A stretch of 38,441 nucleotides of DNA from an uncultured Pleurocapsa sp. (GCA_937884735.1 CAKZYI010000683.1:1-38441); one strand, 5' to 3'. Shown: positions 17,409 to 27,976, counted from the first letter of the stretch. Notes: generated by a model from the letters alone, not told the origin. Program-made: numbers and translations.

Positions 17409-20400
17409 ATGAATTCGGTTGTTCCATCTTCGGTTGCGAATAAAGAAGATAGCAGCGTGGTCGCTGCTTCTTACTTATTATTGCGCCATAGACAAAAATT
17501 AGTAGAAGATTTATGGGAGTCTGTACTGCGTTCTGAATGTGGTCAGGAAATGCTAGATTTACTGCAAAAAATGCGTTCTCTTTCTTCTGCTGAAGGGCAA
17601 GTAACGGATTCTTTTCCTCAGTCGACCGTCCCCAAATTAATTGAAGAGTTAAATCTCAATGATGCTATTCAAGTAGCCAGAGCATTTGCTCTTTATTTCC
17701 AATTGACTAATATAGTCGAACAACATTACGAAAGCAGAGAGCAAAAACTTTCTCGTCGCGTCACCAATATTGCCCCTGTTTCGCCACCTGCTACTAAAAA
17801 TGGAGCTAGTTCTCTAATCAGGGCGGATCAAGGAAAAGCAATAAATCCTCAACTAGAGCAGTTAGAAGGAAATTGGATAGAACCCAGTATTTCTAGCGAT
17901 AACAAAGCGGGTTTATTCCATTGGCTCTTTCCTTACCTACAGGAGATTAACATGCCTCCTTTGATGCTGCAAAGACTGTTGGATCAGCTAGATATCCGAT
18001 TAGTAATCACAGCCCACCCCACAGAGATAGTACGCCATACAATTAGAAAAAAACAGCGTCGTATCTCCCACATTTTGGAACAGCTAGACCAAGCAGAAGA
18101 AGTGATGCGAGAAATTGGTCTTCCTGAATCTTGGGAGGCTAATGAGGCGACAAGCCAGCTAACCGAAGAAATTAGACTTTGGTGGCGTACCGACGAGCTA
18201 CATCAGTTTAAACCCAAAGTATTAGATGAAGTAGATTATTCACTTCACTATTTTCAAGAAGTATTGTTTGATGTTATTCCTCAACTAGCTACCCGTTTAA
18301 AACAGTCTTTAAATGCCTCTTTCCCTGGTTTAGTAGCACCTACTCATAACTTTTGCTACTTTGGTTCTTGGGTTGGTTCAGATCGCGATGGCAACCCTTT
18401 TGTAACGCCTCAAGTAACCTGGGAAACTGCCTGCTATCAAAGAAGTATTGTCATTGAAAAATATCTCAAATCCATCGATCAACTGCGGGAATTACTGAGT
18501 CTTTCCTTGCATTGGAGCGATGTGCGACAAGAGCTATTAGATTCTTTAGAGCAGGATCAGCAACAAATGCCAGGAATCTATGAGCAACTGGCGATTCGCT
18601 ATCGTCAAGAGCCTTATAGGCTCAAATTAGCTTATATTGCTCAACGGTTAGAAAATACTCTAGAGCGCAATCATGCCTTATCCTCAGTTGCTGGGAGACA
18701 AGCAATATCAGAAATTAATACTGACAATATTTATGCTTCGGGAGCAGAATTTATTGCCGAACTGAAGCTTATGCAGAGTAGTTTGGCTGCTACTAGCCTG
18801 CACTGTCGAGAATTAGACAACTTGATTTGTCAGGCAGAAGTATATGGCTTTACTTTGGTAGAGCTAGATTTTCGTCAAGACTCTTCTCGTCATAGCGATG
18901 CGATCGCCGAAATTACTGCTTACTTACAAGTTTTACCCAAGCCCTACGACGAATTAACAGAGGAAGAAAAAACAGCCTGGCTAATTCAAGAATAGAAAAC
19001 TCGCAGACCCCTCATTCCTGCGGAAATGCCTTTTTCAGAAACGGCTTGCGAAACGATTGAAACTTTCAGGATGTTGCGTTTGTTACAGCAAGAATTTGGG
19101 CAGGGTATCTGCCAGACATACATTATCAGCATGACTAATTTTGTCAGTGATGTGTTGGAAGTTTTATTGCTCTCTCAAGAAGCAGGACTATACGACCCCG
19201 CATCATGTCAAACTACCGTTAGAATAGTGCCTTTATTTGAAACGGTAGAAGATCTCAAACGCGCTCCAGCAGTCATGAAAGAGCTGTTTGAACTTCCTCT
19301 TTATCGTGCAGCTTTAGCAGGAGGATATCGTTATGTATCGGCAAATCAAGATAAAAATGCCCTAGTAGATGATAGTTCTCTGCCGCTAAAACCTAGCGAT
19401 CTTCAAGAAGTTATGTTAGGTTACTCCGATAGTAACAAAGACTCAGGCTTCTTGAGCAGTAACTGGGAGATCCACAAGGCTCAACGAGCATTACAAAAGG
19501 TGGCATCAGAATTTGGCATATCTTTGCGTATTTTCCATGGTCGCGGTGGTTCAGTTGGTCGTGGTGGAGGTCCTGCATACTCGGCGATTTTAGCCCAGCC
19601 AACAGATACAATTAAAGGCAGAATCAAAATTACCGAGCAGGGAGAAGTTTTAGCGTCTAAATACTCCTTACCTGAATTGGCTCTGTATCATTTAGAAACT
19701 ATGACTACGGCTGTAATTCAGTCTAGTTTGCTAGGTAGTGGATTTGATCGCGTTGAGCCTTGGAATCAAATCATGGAAGAATTATCAGCGCGATCGCGTA
19801 TGGTATATAAGGCTCTAATTTACGAGCAGCCAGACTTTGTTGATTTCTTTCATTCGGTAACTCCAGTCGATGTTATTAGTCAACTGCAAATAGGTTCTCG
19901 CCCCTCCAAACGTCCTGGAAAGGGTGCAGCGGGGAAAAAGAAAGACATGAGCAGTTTGCGAGCGATTCCTTGGGTATTTAGCTGGACGCAAAGTCGTTTC
20001 CTCTTACCCGCTTGGTATGGTGTTGGTTCGGCACTACAGGGGTTTTTAGAGCAAGAGCCTGAGAAAAATTTAAATTTACTGCAATATTTTTATGTCAAGT
20101 GGCCGTTTTTTAGAGTTGTCATTTCTAAAGTGGAAATGACCCTGGCTAAAGTCGATCTACAAATAGCCGAACATTATGTTAATGAGCTATCTCAACCAGA
20201 AGATTTAGAACGTTTCCAAAAGCTATTTTCTCAAATTTCTCAAGAGTATTATTTAACCAAGGAATTAATTCTCAAAATCAACGGTCAAAACAAACTTTTA
20301 GATGGAGACCCTGAGCTACAAAGATCTGTACAGTTAAGGAATGGAACCATAGTTCCTTTGGGTTTCTTGCAGGTGGCTTTGATTAAACGTTTGCGCCAAC

Positions 20401-20507
20401 ACAATAAGTCTCAAGTACTTCACTTTCGCTTTAGTAAAGAAGAGTTATTACGAGGAGCTATGTTGACTATCAACGGTATCGCTGCGGGTATGCGTAATAC
20501 AGGTTAA
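17409..20507 (+). pseudogene. ppc: Phosphoenolpyruvate carboxylase, interrupted by one in-frame TAG
   Basis: The frame from ATG 17409 runs 528 codons to TAG 18993-18995 and continues in the same frame to 20507, giving 1032 positions, the normal length. PEPC adds bicarbonate to phosphoenolpyruvate to give oxaloacetate, the main anaplerotic reaction of cyanobacteria. Active-site motifs occur on both sides of the stop: VITAHPTEIVRHTIRKKQRR (about residue 198, catalytic His) and GSWVGSDRDGNPFVT before; [30 protein letters not shown] (about 710) and the C-terminal MRNTG after. The stop replaces a residue in the conserved stretch E-x-K/x-T-R-R-P-L-I-P, where Leu is usual; TTG to TAG would explain it. 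There is no other damage. AGAGG precedes the start. The second half could only be made from internal starts such as ATG 19026, and neither half alone should be active. Confidence 0.9.
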
Positions 20508-20653
20508 TATTTGCAACTTATCACTTATTAATTATGGAGTTATAGAAATTATATTTTGATTTTCTTAAGTGATTTGTTTATCACAAAGTATTTTAAAATA
20601 TTGAATAATATTATTGATTATTTTAATTTTTATATATTGAATCCTTATACTTT

Positions 20654-21346
20654 TTATTCTTTGATCGCATCTAATATTTCATCAGAAGTAGGATTATAAT
20701 TTGGTTCTGACAACTGTATGTTTTCTTTCCAAATATAATAAACATGCTCTATGGAGCTATCATGATGACTCCAAGAACCCGTGTAGTCTCTAAAGTTAAG
20801 CTTTACTAATAGCCATTCTTGTTGATGTGAATCTAAGGGTTTGGTGGCAAAAATAAATCCCGCTTCATTCTCATTATATTCACATAATTCTAAAGAATAT
20901 AACGATCCTTGCCAACCATATTCTCCCGAAATTGTTGCCTCTATAGCAGCTTGTTCTGTATTGTTTTTTGGCGTAAAAATAAATTTTTCTTGAGGCTTTG
21001 TGCGATAAATCATCGGACACCAGCTAAATTTTTCTAGCATGAAATCTGATAGCCTTCCCAAAGCTTCTCGATCTTTAGTCATCAACCAAACTCGTTCTTC
21101 TAGTTGATTACTAATTGTCCATCTAATTTTATCTTTAAATTTATAAGCTACAGCAGCAAAAGCATTATCATTGACTAATTTTATATCTACTCCTACATAT
21201 CCTTCTTTTAGCAATTCGTCGATATTTTTTTGTGAAGGAAAGGGTTTTTTATAAGAGAAATCATAATATTTGGGTCGAGGATGAAGATGGGATTTAGTAA
21301 TAGTATTATTGTTATTTTCCAGATTAATTGACTGGTTATTTTTCAT
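20654..21346 (-). CDS. Hypothetical protein
   Basis: A protein of 230 residues that I do not recognise. It is soluble and rich in Asn, Lys, Glu and aromatic residues, with no signal peptide or membrane segment. The middle has FSWCPMIYRTKPQEKFIFTP, then WQGSLYSLELCEYNENEAGF and a Trp-rich end (YYIWKENIQL). I prefer the ATG at 21346 to the GTG at 21358: GGAGG on the minus strand lies directly before the GTG, too close for it to start there, but 12 bases before the ATG. The base composition is more AT-rich than the neighbours ppc and purL. It is monocistronic between two housekeeping genes and could be an acquired or lineage-specific gene. Confidence 0.65.
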   Translation of the reverse strand: MKNNQSINLENNNNTITKSHLHPRPKYYDFSYKKPFPSQKNIDELLKEGYVGVDIKLVNDNAFAAVAYKFKDKIRWTISNQLEERVWLMTKDREALGRLSDFMLEKFSWCPMIYRTKPQEKFIFTPKNNTEQAAIEATISGEYGWQGSLYSLELCEYNENEAGFIFATKPLDSHQQEWLLVKLNFRDYTGSWSHHDSSIEHVYYIWKENIQLSEPNYNPTSDEILDAIKE

Positions 21347-21358
21347 GATTAATATCAC

Positions 21359-21674
21359 CCTCCAAAGAACATATATTTATTGTTCCCTAAAAAAATATTA
21401 AATGTACAATTATGAGTTTAAATAGCTGAAAAATGCTGGTTTAGTCAGTATTTTGGCTTGGTTTGATAAATAAATAAGATTTCTACTATTTATAAACCTT
21501 ACACAATACTAATAATGAACTTAAAATAACTATTCACCAGTAAAAAAATGTCTATAAAATACACTGCACCAATAAAAATCAAAGATACATAATTCAAGTT
21601 CTAGAAAAATACATCTTTGAGCGCACCCAGATATAGATACAATTAGTTTTGTGTAATTAGTGTGCAAGTTACTT
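21359..21674. promoter_or_regulatory. Divergent intergenic region upstream of purL
   Basis: A 316-base AT-rich gap that must hold the promoters of purL (rightward) and of the unknown gene (leftward). The only structure I see is GAACA (21367-21371) and TGTTC (21381-21385) separated by nine bases, about 20 bases before the leftward start, which could be a weak operator. No riboswitch fold or tRNA is recognisable. Confidence 0.4.
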
Positions 21675-23996
21675 ATGTCTGAGATTGGAGCCACCCCTTT
21701 TAGTACAGAAGAAATCGCTGCTGAAGGTATTAAGCCAGAAGAATACCAAGAAATTGTCAATAGATTAGGTCGTCATCCCAATAAAGCAGAATTGGGTATG
21801 TTTGGTGTCATGTGGTCAGAGCACTGTTGTTATAAAAATTCTCGACCCCTTTTAAGCCAGTTTCCCACCACGGGAGAAAGGGTTTTGGTAGGGCCAGGAG
21901 AGAATGCAGGGGTAGTAGATCTAGGCAACGGTTTGCAACTAGCATTTAAAATTGAATCTCATAACCATCCTTCGGCAGTCGAGCCATTTCAAGGGGCAGC
22001 TACAGGAGTGGGGGGAATTCTAAGAGATATATTTACTATGGGTGCGCGTCCAATTGCCATTCTTAATTCTCTTCGTTTTGGAAATTTAGAAGACCCTCGT
22101 ACAAAACGTATATTTCAAGGCGTGGTTGAAGGTATAAGTCACTATGGCAACTGTATTGGCGTACCTACCGTAGCAGGAGAAATATATTTTGACAAAGCTT
22201 ATACAGGAAATCCTTTGGTCAATGCGATGGCATTAGGATTAATGGAAACAGACGAAATTGTAAAATCTGGCGCATCGGGTATCGGTAATCCAGTACTTTA
22301 TGTTGGTTCAACTACTGGTAGAGACGGCATGGGGGGAGCTAGTTTTGCTAGTTCAGAATTGACCGATGATTCTATGGACGACCGCCCTGCGGTACAGGTA
22401 GGAGATCCATTTTTAGAAAAGTCTTTAGTTGAAGCTTGCTTAGAGGCTTTTAAGACAGGGGCGGTAATAGCAGCCCAAGATATGGGAGCAGCGGGCTTAA
22501 CCTGTTCTACTTCTGAGATGGCAGATAAAGGCGGTGTTGGTATTGAATTAGATTTGGATAAGATACCCGCTAGGGAAACAGGCATGACTCCCTATGAGTA
22601 CTTGCTCTCCGAATCTCAAGAAAGGATGTTATTTGTTGCTGAGGGGGGTAGAGAACAAGAATTAATTGATATTTTCCAGCGTTGGGGACTTAATGCAGTA
22701 GTTGCAGGTTCGGTAATTGAAAAACCTGTAGTAAGAATTTTGTTTGAGGGAAATATTGCAGCAGAAGTTACCGCTACAGCTTTGGCAGACGATACACCGA
22801 TTTACAAACGAGAACTATTAAAAGAGCCTCCAGCATATGCCAAGGAAGCAGCCAAATGGACAGTGGATAATTTGCCTGGATGCGATTATCAGGGTATAGA
22901 TGTACAGGGCGTGTATAAAACCTGGAATGAAATTTTGCTTCAGCTTTTGGATACCCCCACCATTGCTTCTAAAAAATGGGTCTACAGCCAATACGACCAT
23001 CAAGTACAAAACAACACTGTTTTATTGCCTGGTGGGGCAGACGCAGCGGTAATTAGAGTTCGTCCCCTCAATGTCAAACCTGAAGATTGCACTACGGGAG
23101 TTGCCGCCACCACGGACTGTAACCCCCGTTATGTATATCTCGATCCCTACGAAGGCGCAAAAGCTGCTGTAGCTGAAGCAGCCCGAAACCTAAGCTGTGT
23201 AGGAGCCGAACCAATCGCAGTGACAGATAACCTCAATTTTGGCAGTCCAGAAAAACCCGTAGGCTACTGGCAACTAGCAAATGCTTGTTTGGGCGTGGCA
23301 GATGCCTGTCGCGAAATGTCTACTCCTGTAACTGGCGGAAATGTATCTCTGTATAACGAGACTTTAGATTCCCAAGGAAATCCGCAGCCAATCTATCCTA
23401 CTCCCGTAATTGGCATGGTCGGCTTAGTTCCTGATATTACGAAAATCTGCGGGCAGTCTAGGACGAATGAAGGAGATATTATCTATGTGCTTGGTAATGC
23501 TCAACTCACTCTTGGTGCGTCGGAATATTTAGCAGCTATTCACGACACCGTAGGGGGAAAACCTCCCGCAGTGGATTTTGAATTGGAAAGAAATGTTCAA
23601 GCAGTGTGTCGTTATGGTATTAGGTCACAATGGATTCACTCGGCACATGATTTGGCAGAAGGAGGACTGGCTGTTGCGATCGCAGAATCTTGTATTGGCA
23701 ATAATTTTGGAGCTACAATCAATATTCCCGTATCTGATTCTCAACGTTTAGATGAAGTATTATTCGGTGAAGTAGCTGGTCAAATTGTAGTATCAGTTAA
23801 GCCAGAAATAGCAAATGATTGGGAAACCTATTTGCAAAACAATTTGCCGCAATACTGGAGCAAAATCGGCACAGTTGGCGAACCAGAATCAGATTTGAAT
23901 ATTTTAACTGGCGATAATCTTTCTTTAATTAATGTTAAGATTGGGGAGCTAGGAGCTACCTGGAGTCAGGCAATAGAAAAAAGGCTATCAAATTAG
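21675..23996 (+). CDS. purL: Phosphoribosylformylglycinamidine synthase subunit PurL
   Basis: A protein of 773 residues from ATG 21675 ([19 protein letters not shown]); a GTG five codons upstream is less likely. It converts FGAR to FGAM with ATP and ammonia in purine synthesis. Its length marks it as the small PurL type that needs separate PurS and PurQ subunits; neither is in the window. Motifs: [39 protein letters not shown] with the catalytic His and ATP-binding residues, [11 protein letters not shown], and [10 protein letters not shown] in the second half. No lesion is visible. purF follows on the same strand after 170 bases, the usual cyanobacterial order. Confidence 0.97.
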   Translation: MSEIGATPFSTEEIAAEGIKPEEYQEIVNRLGRHPNKAELGMFGVMWSEHCCYKNSRPLLSQFPTTGERVLVGPGENAGVVDLGNGLQLAFKIESHNHPSAVEPFQGAATGVGGILRDIFTMGARPIAILNSLRFGNLEDPRTKRIFQGVVEGISHYGNCIGVPTVAGEIYFDKAYTGNPLVNAMALGLMETDEIVKSGASGIGNPVLYVGSTTGRDGMGGASFASSELTDDSMDDRPAVQVGDPFLEKSLVEACLEAFKTGAVIAAQDMGAAGLTCSTSEMADKGGVGIELDLDKIPARETGMTPYEYLLSESQERMLFVAEGGREQELIDIFQRWGLNAVVAGSVIEKPVVRILFEGNIAAEVTATALADDTPIYKRELLKEPPAYAKEAAKWTVDNLPGCDYQGIDVQGVYKTWNEILLQLLDTPTIASKKWVYSQYDHQVQNNTVLLPGGADAAVIRVRPLNVKPEDCTTGVAATTDCNPRYVYLDPYEGAKAAVAEAARNLSCVGAEPIAVTDNLNFGSPEKPVGYWQLANACLGVADACREMSTPVTGGNVSLYNETLDSQGNPQPIYPTPVIGMVGLVPDITKICGQSRTNEGDIIYVLGNAQLTLGASEYLAAIHDTVGGKPPAVDFELERNVQAVCRYGIRSQWIHSAHDLAEGGLAVAIAESCIGNNFGATINIPVSDSQRLDEVLFGEVAGQIVVSVKPEIANDWETYLQNNLPQYWSKIGTVGEPESDLNILTGDNLSLINVKIGELGATWSQAIEKRLSN

Positions 23997-24166
23997 TTTT
24001 GTAAGCAAAGTTACTAGTTGCGGTCTGCTAGAAATGCGATCGCTTTAAAAGATTTAGTTAAGCATTTAACAATTTAACCGAGCGTAACCAGTTAGTCTAA
24101 ACATGTCAAAAGTGCTAACACCAGTTTTAAATAGTTATTACCGCAAGGTAGGAGCAAGCCAATAGT

Positions 24167-25684
24167 ATGATGCCACAACAGCCTCTCAATTATACCGAGG
24201 ATTTTCTGATGAACAATCAAGGTGGTGATAAACCAGAAGAAGCCTGTGGTGTTTTTGGGGTATATGCTCCAGAAAGAACGTGGGAGGTAGCCAAACTTAC
24301 TTACTTCGGTCTGTATGCTCTGCAACATCGGGGGCAAGAATCGGCAGGAATAGCTACTTTAAAACAGGGTCAAGTCTACTGTCATAAAGACATGGGGCTA
24401 GTATCCCAGGTGTTCAATGAAGAGATTTTAGAGCAGCTACCAGGAGAAATTGCCGTAGGTCATACTCGCTACTCTACTACAGGCTCTAGCCTTAAAGAGA
24501 ATGCACAACCATTTGTTACAGATACTAGGCTAGGTAAATTAGCTCTGGCGCATAATGGGAACTTAGTAAATGCGGTGGAGTTGAGGCAGCATTTGACCGC
24601 TAGAAAAGCGAATTTTGTTACCTCCACCGACTCAGAAATGATCGCTCTAACCATCACTGATGAAGTTAACAGGGGTAAGGATTGGATTGAAGGTGCAAAA
24701 AGTGCTTTCAAGCTGTGTACGGGTGCTTACAGCTTAACTATTGCTACTCCAGATGGACTAATGGGTGCAAGAGATCCCAACGGTATTCGTCCCTTGGTAA
24801 TTGGAATTTTACCAGGAGAATCTGAAACAGGCGATAACCCTTCGAGTAGACCTTGCGATCGTTATGTTTTGTCTTCAGAAACCTGTGGTCTAGACATTAT
24901 TGGTGCAGAGTATGTGAGGGATGTTAATCCAGGGGAACTAGTTTGGATAGACGATTCTGGGATAACTTCGGTTAACTGGGCAGACCAAGCAGAGAAAAAG
25001 CTTTGTGTCTTTGAAATGATTTATTTTGCTCGTCCTGATAGCGTCATGCATGAAGAAACTTTATATAGCTATCGCATACGCCTAGGGAGACAGTTGGCTA
25101 GGGAATCTTTCGTTGATGCTGATTTGGTTATAGGTGTTCCTGATTCTGGTATTCCTGCGGCAATTGGTTTTTCTCGCGAATCTGGTCTTTCTTATGGTGA
25201 AGGATTGATTAAAAATCGCTATGTAGGACGTACTTTTATTCAGCCAACTCAAAGTATGCGCGAAGCTGGTATCCGCATGAAGTTGAATACTCTTAAAGAT
25301 GCTTTGCAGGGTAAACGAATTATCATTGTTGATGACTCTATTGTGCGGGGAACAACTAGCAAGAAAATTGTTAAAACTTTGCGCGATGCTGGTGCAACAG
25401 AAGTACACATGAGAATTTCTTCTCCTCCTGTGACCCATCCTTGTTTTTATGGTATCGATACCGATAATCAAGATCAGTTGATTGCCGCAACCAAGTCAGT
25501 TAAAGAAATTGAAAAGAGAATCGGCGTAGATACACTAGCTTATTTGACCTGGGGAGGTATGCTAGAAGCAACTCAAGAAAATACCAATCATTTTTGTTCT
25601 GCCTGCTTCACAGGAGACTATCCTGTTTCGATACCAGAAGATGTCAAGCGTTCTAAGTTAATTTTGGAAGAAACTAAGGTATAA
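24167..25684 (+). CDS. purF: Amidophosphoribosyltransferase
   Basis: A protein of 505 residues that makes 5-phosphoribosylamine from PRPP and glutamine, the first committed step of purine synthesis. The mature enzyme should begin at Cys27 (EEACGVFGVYAPE) after removal of a 26-residue propeptide; that Cys is the glutaminase nucleophile. The glutaminase half has LQHRGQESAGI, and the PRPP-binding motif IIIVDDSIVRGTTSKK lies near residue 385. Four Cys in KLCVFE, HPCFYGID and HFCSACFTG fit the [4Fe-4S]-containing Bacillus-type enzyme. The ATG at 24167 is supported by AGGAG 12 bases upstream; an ATG at 24209 would shorten the propeptide. It follows purL. Confidence 0.97.
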   Translation: MMPQQPLNYTEDFLMNNQGGDKPEEACGVFGVYAPERTWEVAKLTYFGLYALQHRGQESAGIATLKQGQVYCHKDMGLVSQVFNEEILEQLPGEIAVGHTRYSTTGSSLKENAQPFVTDTRLGKLALAHNGNLVNAVELRQHLTARKANFVTSTDSEMIALTITDEVNRGKDWIEGAKSAFKLCTGAYSLTIATPDGLMGARDPNGIRPLVIGILPGESETGDNPSSRPCDRYVLSSETCGLDIIGAEYVRDVNPGELVWIDDSGITSVNWADQAEKKLCVFEMIYFARPDSVMHEETLYSYRIRLGRQLARESFVDADLVIGVPDSGIPAAIGFSRESGLSYGEGLIKNRYVGRTFIQPTQSMREAGIRMKLNTLKDALQGKRIIIVDDSIVRGTTSKKIVKTLRDAGATEVHMRISSPPVTHPCFYGIDTDNQDQLIAATKSVKEIEKRIGVDTLAYLTWGGMLEATQENTNHFCSACFTGDYPVSIPEDVKRSKLILEETKV

Positions 25685-25692
25685 CTTTTTTA

Positions 25693-25826
25693 ACCTATAA
25701 CCTATAACCACACGGCTTCGCCGAAGACGAGAAGCAAAGCTTCTCCAGTCTGCTTTGCAGACAATAGCGCATATGTGCTGTCATACTGCGCTTGTTACGC
25801 TTCGCGTAACGTACCTATAACCTATA
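25693..25826. repeat. Cassette of small palindromes flanked by ACCTATA heptamers
   Basis: Two tandem ACCTATA units (25693-25706) and again two (25813-25826) flank a 106-base run of short palindromes: CGGC-TTC-GCCG (25713-25723), GAGAAGC-AAA-GCTTCTC (25729-25745), GTCTGC-TTT-GCAGAC (25748-25762), an imperfect AGCGCATATGTGCT (25666-like spacing, at 25766-25779) and GTTACGC-TTC-GCGTAAC (25794-25810). Most have 3-base loops. This looks like the dispersed palindromic repeats of filamentous cyanobacteria. It may also act as the transcription end of purF. Confidence 0.75.
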
Positions 25827-25843
25827 ACTAAAAGCTGCTTACA

Positions 25844-25892
25844 TAATCAGTAATCAGTAATCAGTAATCAGTAATCATTAATCATTAATCAT
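25844..25892. repeat. Heptamer tandem repeat (four TAATCAG, three TAATCAT)
   Basis: Seven perfectly phased 7-base units cover 49 bases: TAATCAG four times, then TAATCAT three times. This is a short tandemly repeated repetitive (STRR) sequence of the kind described in heterocystous and other cyanobacteria. The last unit and part of the one before it lie inside the 3' end of the LysR gene and supply its stop codon. Confidence 0.85.
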
Positions 25893-26763
25893 AGGTCTGT
25901 TTTAAAAAATCAATGAACGCCCAGACTGCATGGGATAAATCTTTATCTTTAGGAGTTGCAGCTACTACTATACGCTGTAGGGGTTTGGGCAACTGACAGG
26001 CAGTTACTCCATCAGGGACGTGAAATACTGACAATTGAGGTAAAATAGCAGCCCCCGATCCTGCTGCAACTAAATTAACGATAGTATCGCTTTCCCTTAC
26101 TTGTTCGGCTGGTTGGAAATGATGTTCTGCTTCAGCAAAATAATTTTGAATTTGTTTAAAGCAGGTATTTTGATTGGGATAAGAAATTATAGGCAGAGAT
26201 AGTAGTTGTTGCCAAGTAATTGAGCTATTAGAAATAAATAAATCTATATTAGGTGGTAATAGCACAATATAGTTATCTCGTAATACCTCAATCGTGTCGA
26301 GATCTTTAGTAGTAGGTAGGATGGTAAAACCAATATCTGCCTTACCTTCATAAACCATTTGCTCTACTTGAGGACAGTCTTTTTCTTCGGTAATTTTAAT
26401 TTCAATCTGAGGATACTTTGTCTTAAACTCGGCTCTAATTTTGGGCAATAGCTGTGCTGCTGCACCACGAAATGCCGATACATTAACTTTGCCTACATCT
26501 AAGCTTTTAAAACGATTGGCCGCTTGCTTAATGTCTTCCATTGACTGCAATAAGCGATCGCAGTGGACTAAAATACTTTCTCCTGCGGGGGTAAGGGTGA
26601 CACCTTTTTTACTCCTAAATAGCAGTTGTACTCCCAAGTCATCTTCTAATGTTGCGATCGCATGACTTACAGTAGGCTGAGTTAGATTTAATTCTATCGC
26701 TGCTTGACTAAATTTACCGTATCTGGCTACTGCTACAAACGATTTAACCTGAGAGAGTTTCAT
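25885..26763 (-). CDS. LysR-family transcriptional regulator
   Basis: A protein of 292 residues. The N-terminal winged helix-turn-helix (about 1-60) reads MKLSQVKSFVAVARYGKFSQ, AAIELNLTQPTVSHAIATLE and DDLGVQLLFR, then LTPAG. The rest (about 90-290) is the usual periplasmic-binding-like effector domain, with VRESDTIVNLVAAGSGAAIL in the second lobe. The effector and targets are unknown; it is not evidently NdhR/CmpR-like. It lies 49 bases after the cysteine desulfurase on the same strand and may be cotranscribed, so it could respond to sulfur or oxidative signals, which is inference. Its stop codon is part of the heptamer array, so repeat-number change could alter its C-terminus. Confidence 0.9.
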   Translation of the reverse strand: MKLSQVKSFVAVARYGKFSQAAIELNLTQPTVSHAIATLEDDLGVQLLFRSKKGVTLTPAGESILVHCDRLLQSMEDIKQAANRFKSLDVGKVNVSAFRGAAAQLLPKIRAEFKTKYPQIEIKITEEKDCPQVEQMVYEGKADIGFTILPTTKDLDTIEVLRDNYIVLLPPNIDLFISNSSITWQQLLSLPIISYPNQNTCFKQIQNYFAEAEHHFQPAEQVRESDTIVNLVAAGSGAAILPQLSVFHVPDGVTACQLPKPLQRIVVAATPKDKDLSHAVWAFIDFLKQTYD

Positions 26764-26812
26764 TTTCTAGATCCTAAACATAAACCCAAAACTCGACTAC
26801 CTACAACATAAA

Positions 26813-27976
26813 CTAATAATTATTAGCTTGACGCAAAGGCTGAATAACTGCGATCGCATTTTCACCTACTGTTTTAATTTCTTCTGGAGTATTAAATCTA
26901 CCAATACCAAAGCGTAGAGAGGCATGAGCCAGCTTTTTATCTCTACCTAAAGCCGTTAACACGTGGGAAGGTGCAGTAGAAGTTGAAGAACAAGCAGATC
27001 CTGATGATAGGGCTACCACAGACTGCAAGCCTAATAACAATGCCGAGCCATCAACTCCTTCAATACTAATATTGAGATTGCCTGGGAGACTATTGTTTAA
27101 ATTTCCATTGAGATAAACTCCTTCAACAGATTTAAACATCGACCAAAGTTGTTTTTTTAATTTAAATAAACGTTTTGATTCGCTTTCCATTGCCCCTACG
27201 CCGAGTTTTAAGGCTTCAGCAAAACCAACTATTTGAGGCGTGTATAAAGTCCCTGATCTTCTTCCTCTTTCTTGTCCGCCTCCTTGCAGTTGAGAAGCAA
27301 TTTTAACTCTAGGATTGCGACGACGGACATATAATGCGCCAATGCCTTTAGGTCCATATATTTTGTGTGCCGTTAAAGACATCAAATCTATGTTCATTGC
27401 TGCCACATCAAAAGGTATTTTTGCGATCGCTTGGGCAGCATCAGTATGGAACAATACTCCTTGATTATGGCAAATATTGCCAATTTCTTTTAAAGGTTGC
27501 AGCACGCCAATTTCATTATTAGCAGCCATCACCGAAACTAAAATAGTGTCTTCGCGGATAGCTGCGGTTAATTGATTTATATCTAATAATCCATCTGATT
27601 TCACTGGCAAATAGGTAACTTCAAAACCCAAAGTTTCCAAATACTTGCAAGGATCTAATACTGCTCGATGCTCTGTTGCAACAGTGATAATATGTTTTCC
27701 TTTATTGAAATAAGCCTCTGCTACGCCTTTTATAGCCAGGTTGTTCGCTTCTGTTGCACCACTAGTAAATACTATCTCTTCTGGACTAGCATTTATAATA
27801 TTTGCGATCGCTTCCCTGGCATTTTTGACTGCTGCATTAGCTTCCCAGCCATACAGATGAGTATTAGTAGAAGGGTTGCCAAAGTGTTCGGTAAAGTAAG
27901 GCAGCATGACTTCCAACACTCTGGGATCGACTGGCGTTGTGGCATGAGCATCGAGATATATCGGACGTAGTGGCAT
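26813..27976 (-). CDS. Cysteine desulfurase (IscS/NifS type)
   Basis: A PLP enzyme of 387 residues that removes sulfur from cysteine as an enzyme persulfide for Fe-S cluster and thio-cofactor assembly. The PLP-binding Lys205 lies in SLTAHKIYGPKG, the PLP-stacking His in TEHRAVLDP (His103), and the catalytic Cys329 in ALSSGSACSSTS on the long flexible loop of group I enzymes. It starts MPLRPIYLDAHATTPVDP. Group I cyanobacterial genomes carry several copies, so IscS cannot be separated from NifS by sequence here; no nif or isc genes are adjacent. The LysR gene follows after 49 bases. Confidence 0.93.
   Translation of the reverse strand: MPLRPIYLDAHATTPVDPRVLEVMLPYFTEHFGNPSTNTHLYGWEANAAVKNAREAIANIINASPEEIVFTSGATEANNLAIKGVAEAYFNKGKHIITVATEHRAVLDPCKYLETLGFEVTYLPVKSDGLLDINQLTAAIREDTILVSVMAANNEIGVLQPLKEIGNICHNQGVLFHTDAAQAIAKIPFDVAAMNIDLMSLTAHKIYGPKGIGALYVRRRNPRVKIASQLQGGGQERGRRSGTLYTPQIVGFAEALKLGVGAMESESKRLFKLKKQLWSMFKSVEGVYLNGNLNNSLPGNLNISIEGVDGSALLLGLQSVVALSSGSACSSTSTAPSHVLTALGRDKKLAHASLRFGIGRFNTPEEIKTVGENAIAVIQPLRQANNY

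Noticed and set aside
522-20507. Stop-codon reassignment as explanation of the interrupted genes
   Set aside because: TAA, TAG and TGA are all found as internal stops, and all three are used as normal ends (for example TGA in the antitoxin, TAG in rpmH and yidC, TAA in purF).
25082-25471. Minus-strand frame of 129 codons inside purF
   Set aside because: Shadow frame of a strongly conserved gene; no family features.
25844-25892. CRISPR array
   Set aside because: The units are contiguous heptamers without spacers and there are no cas genes.
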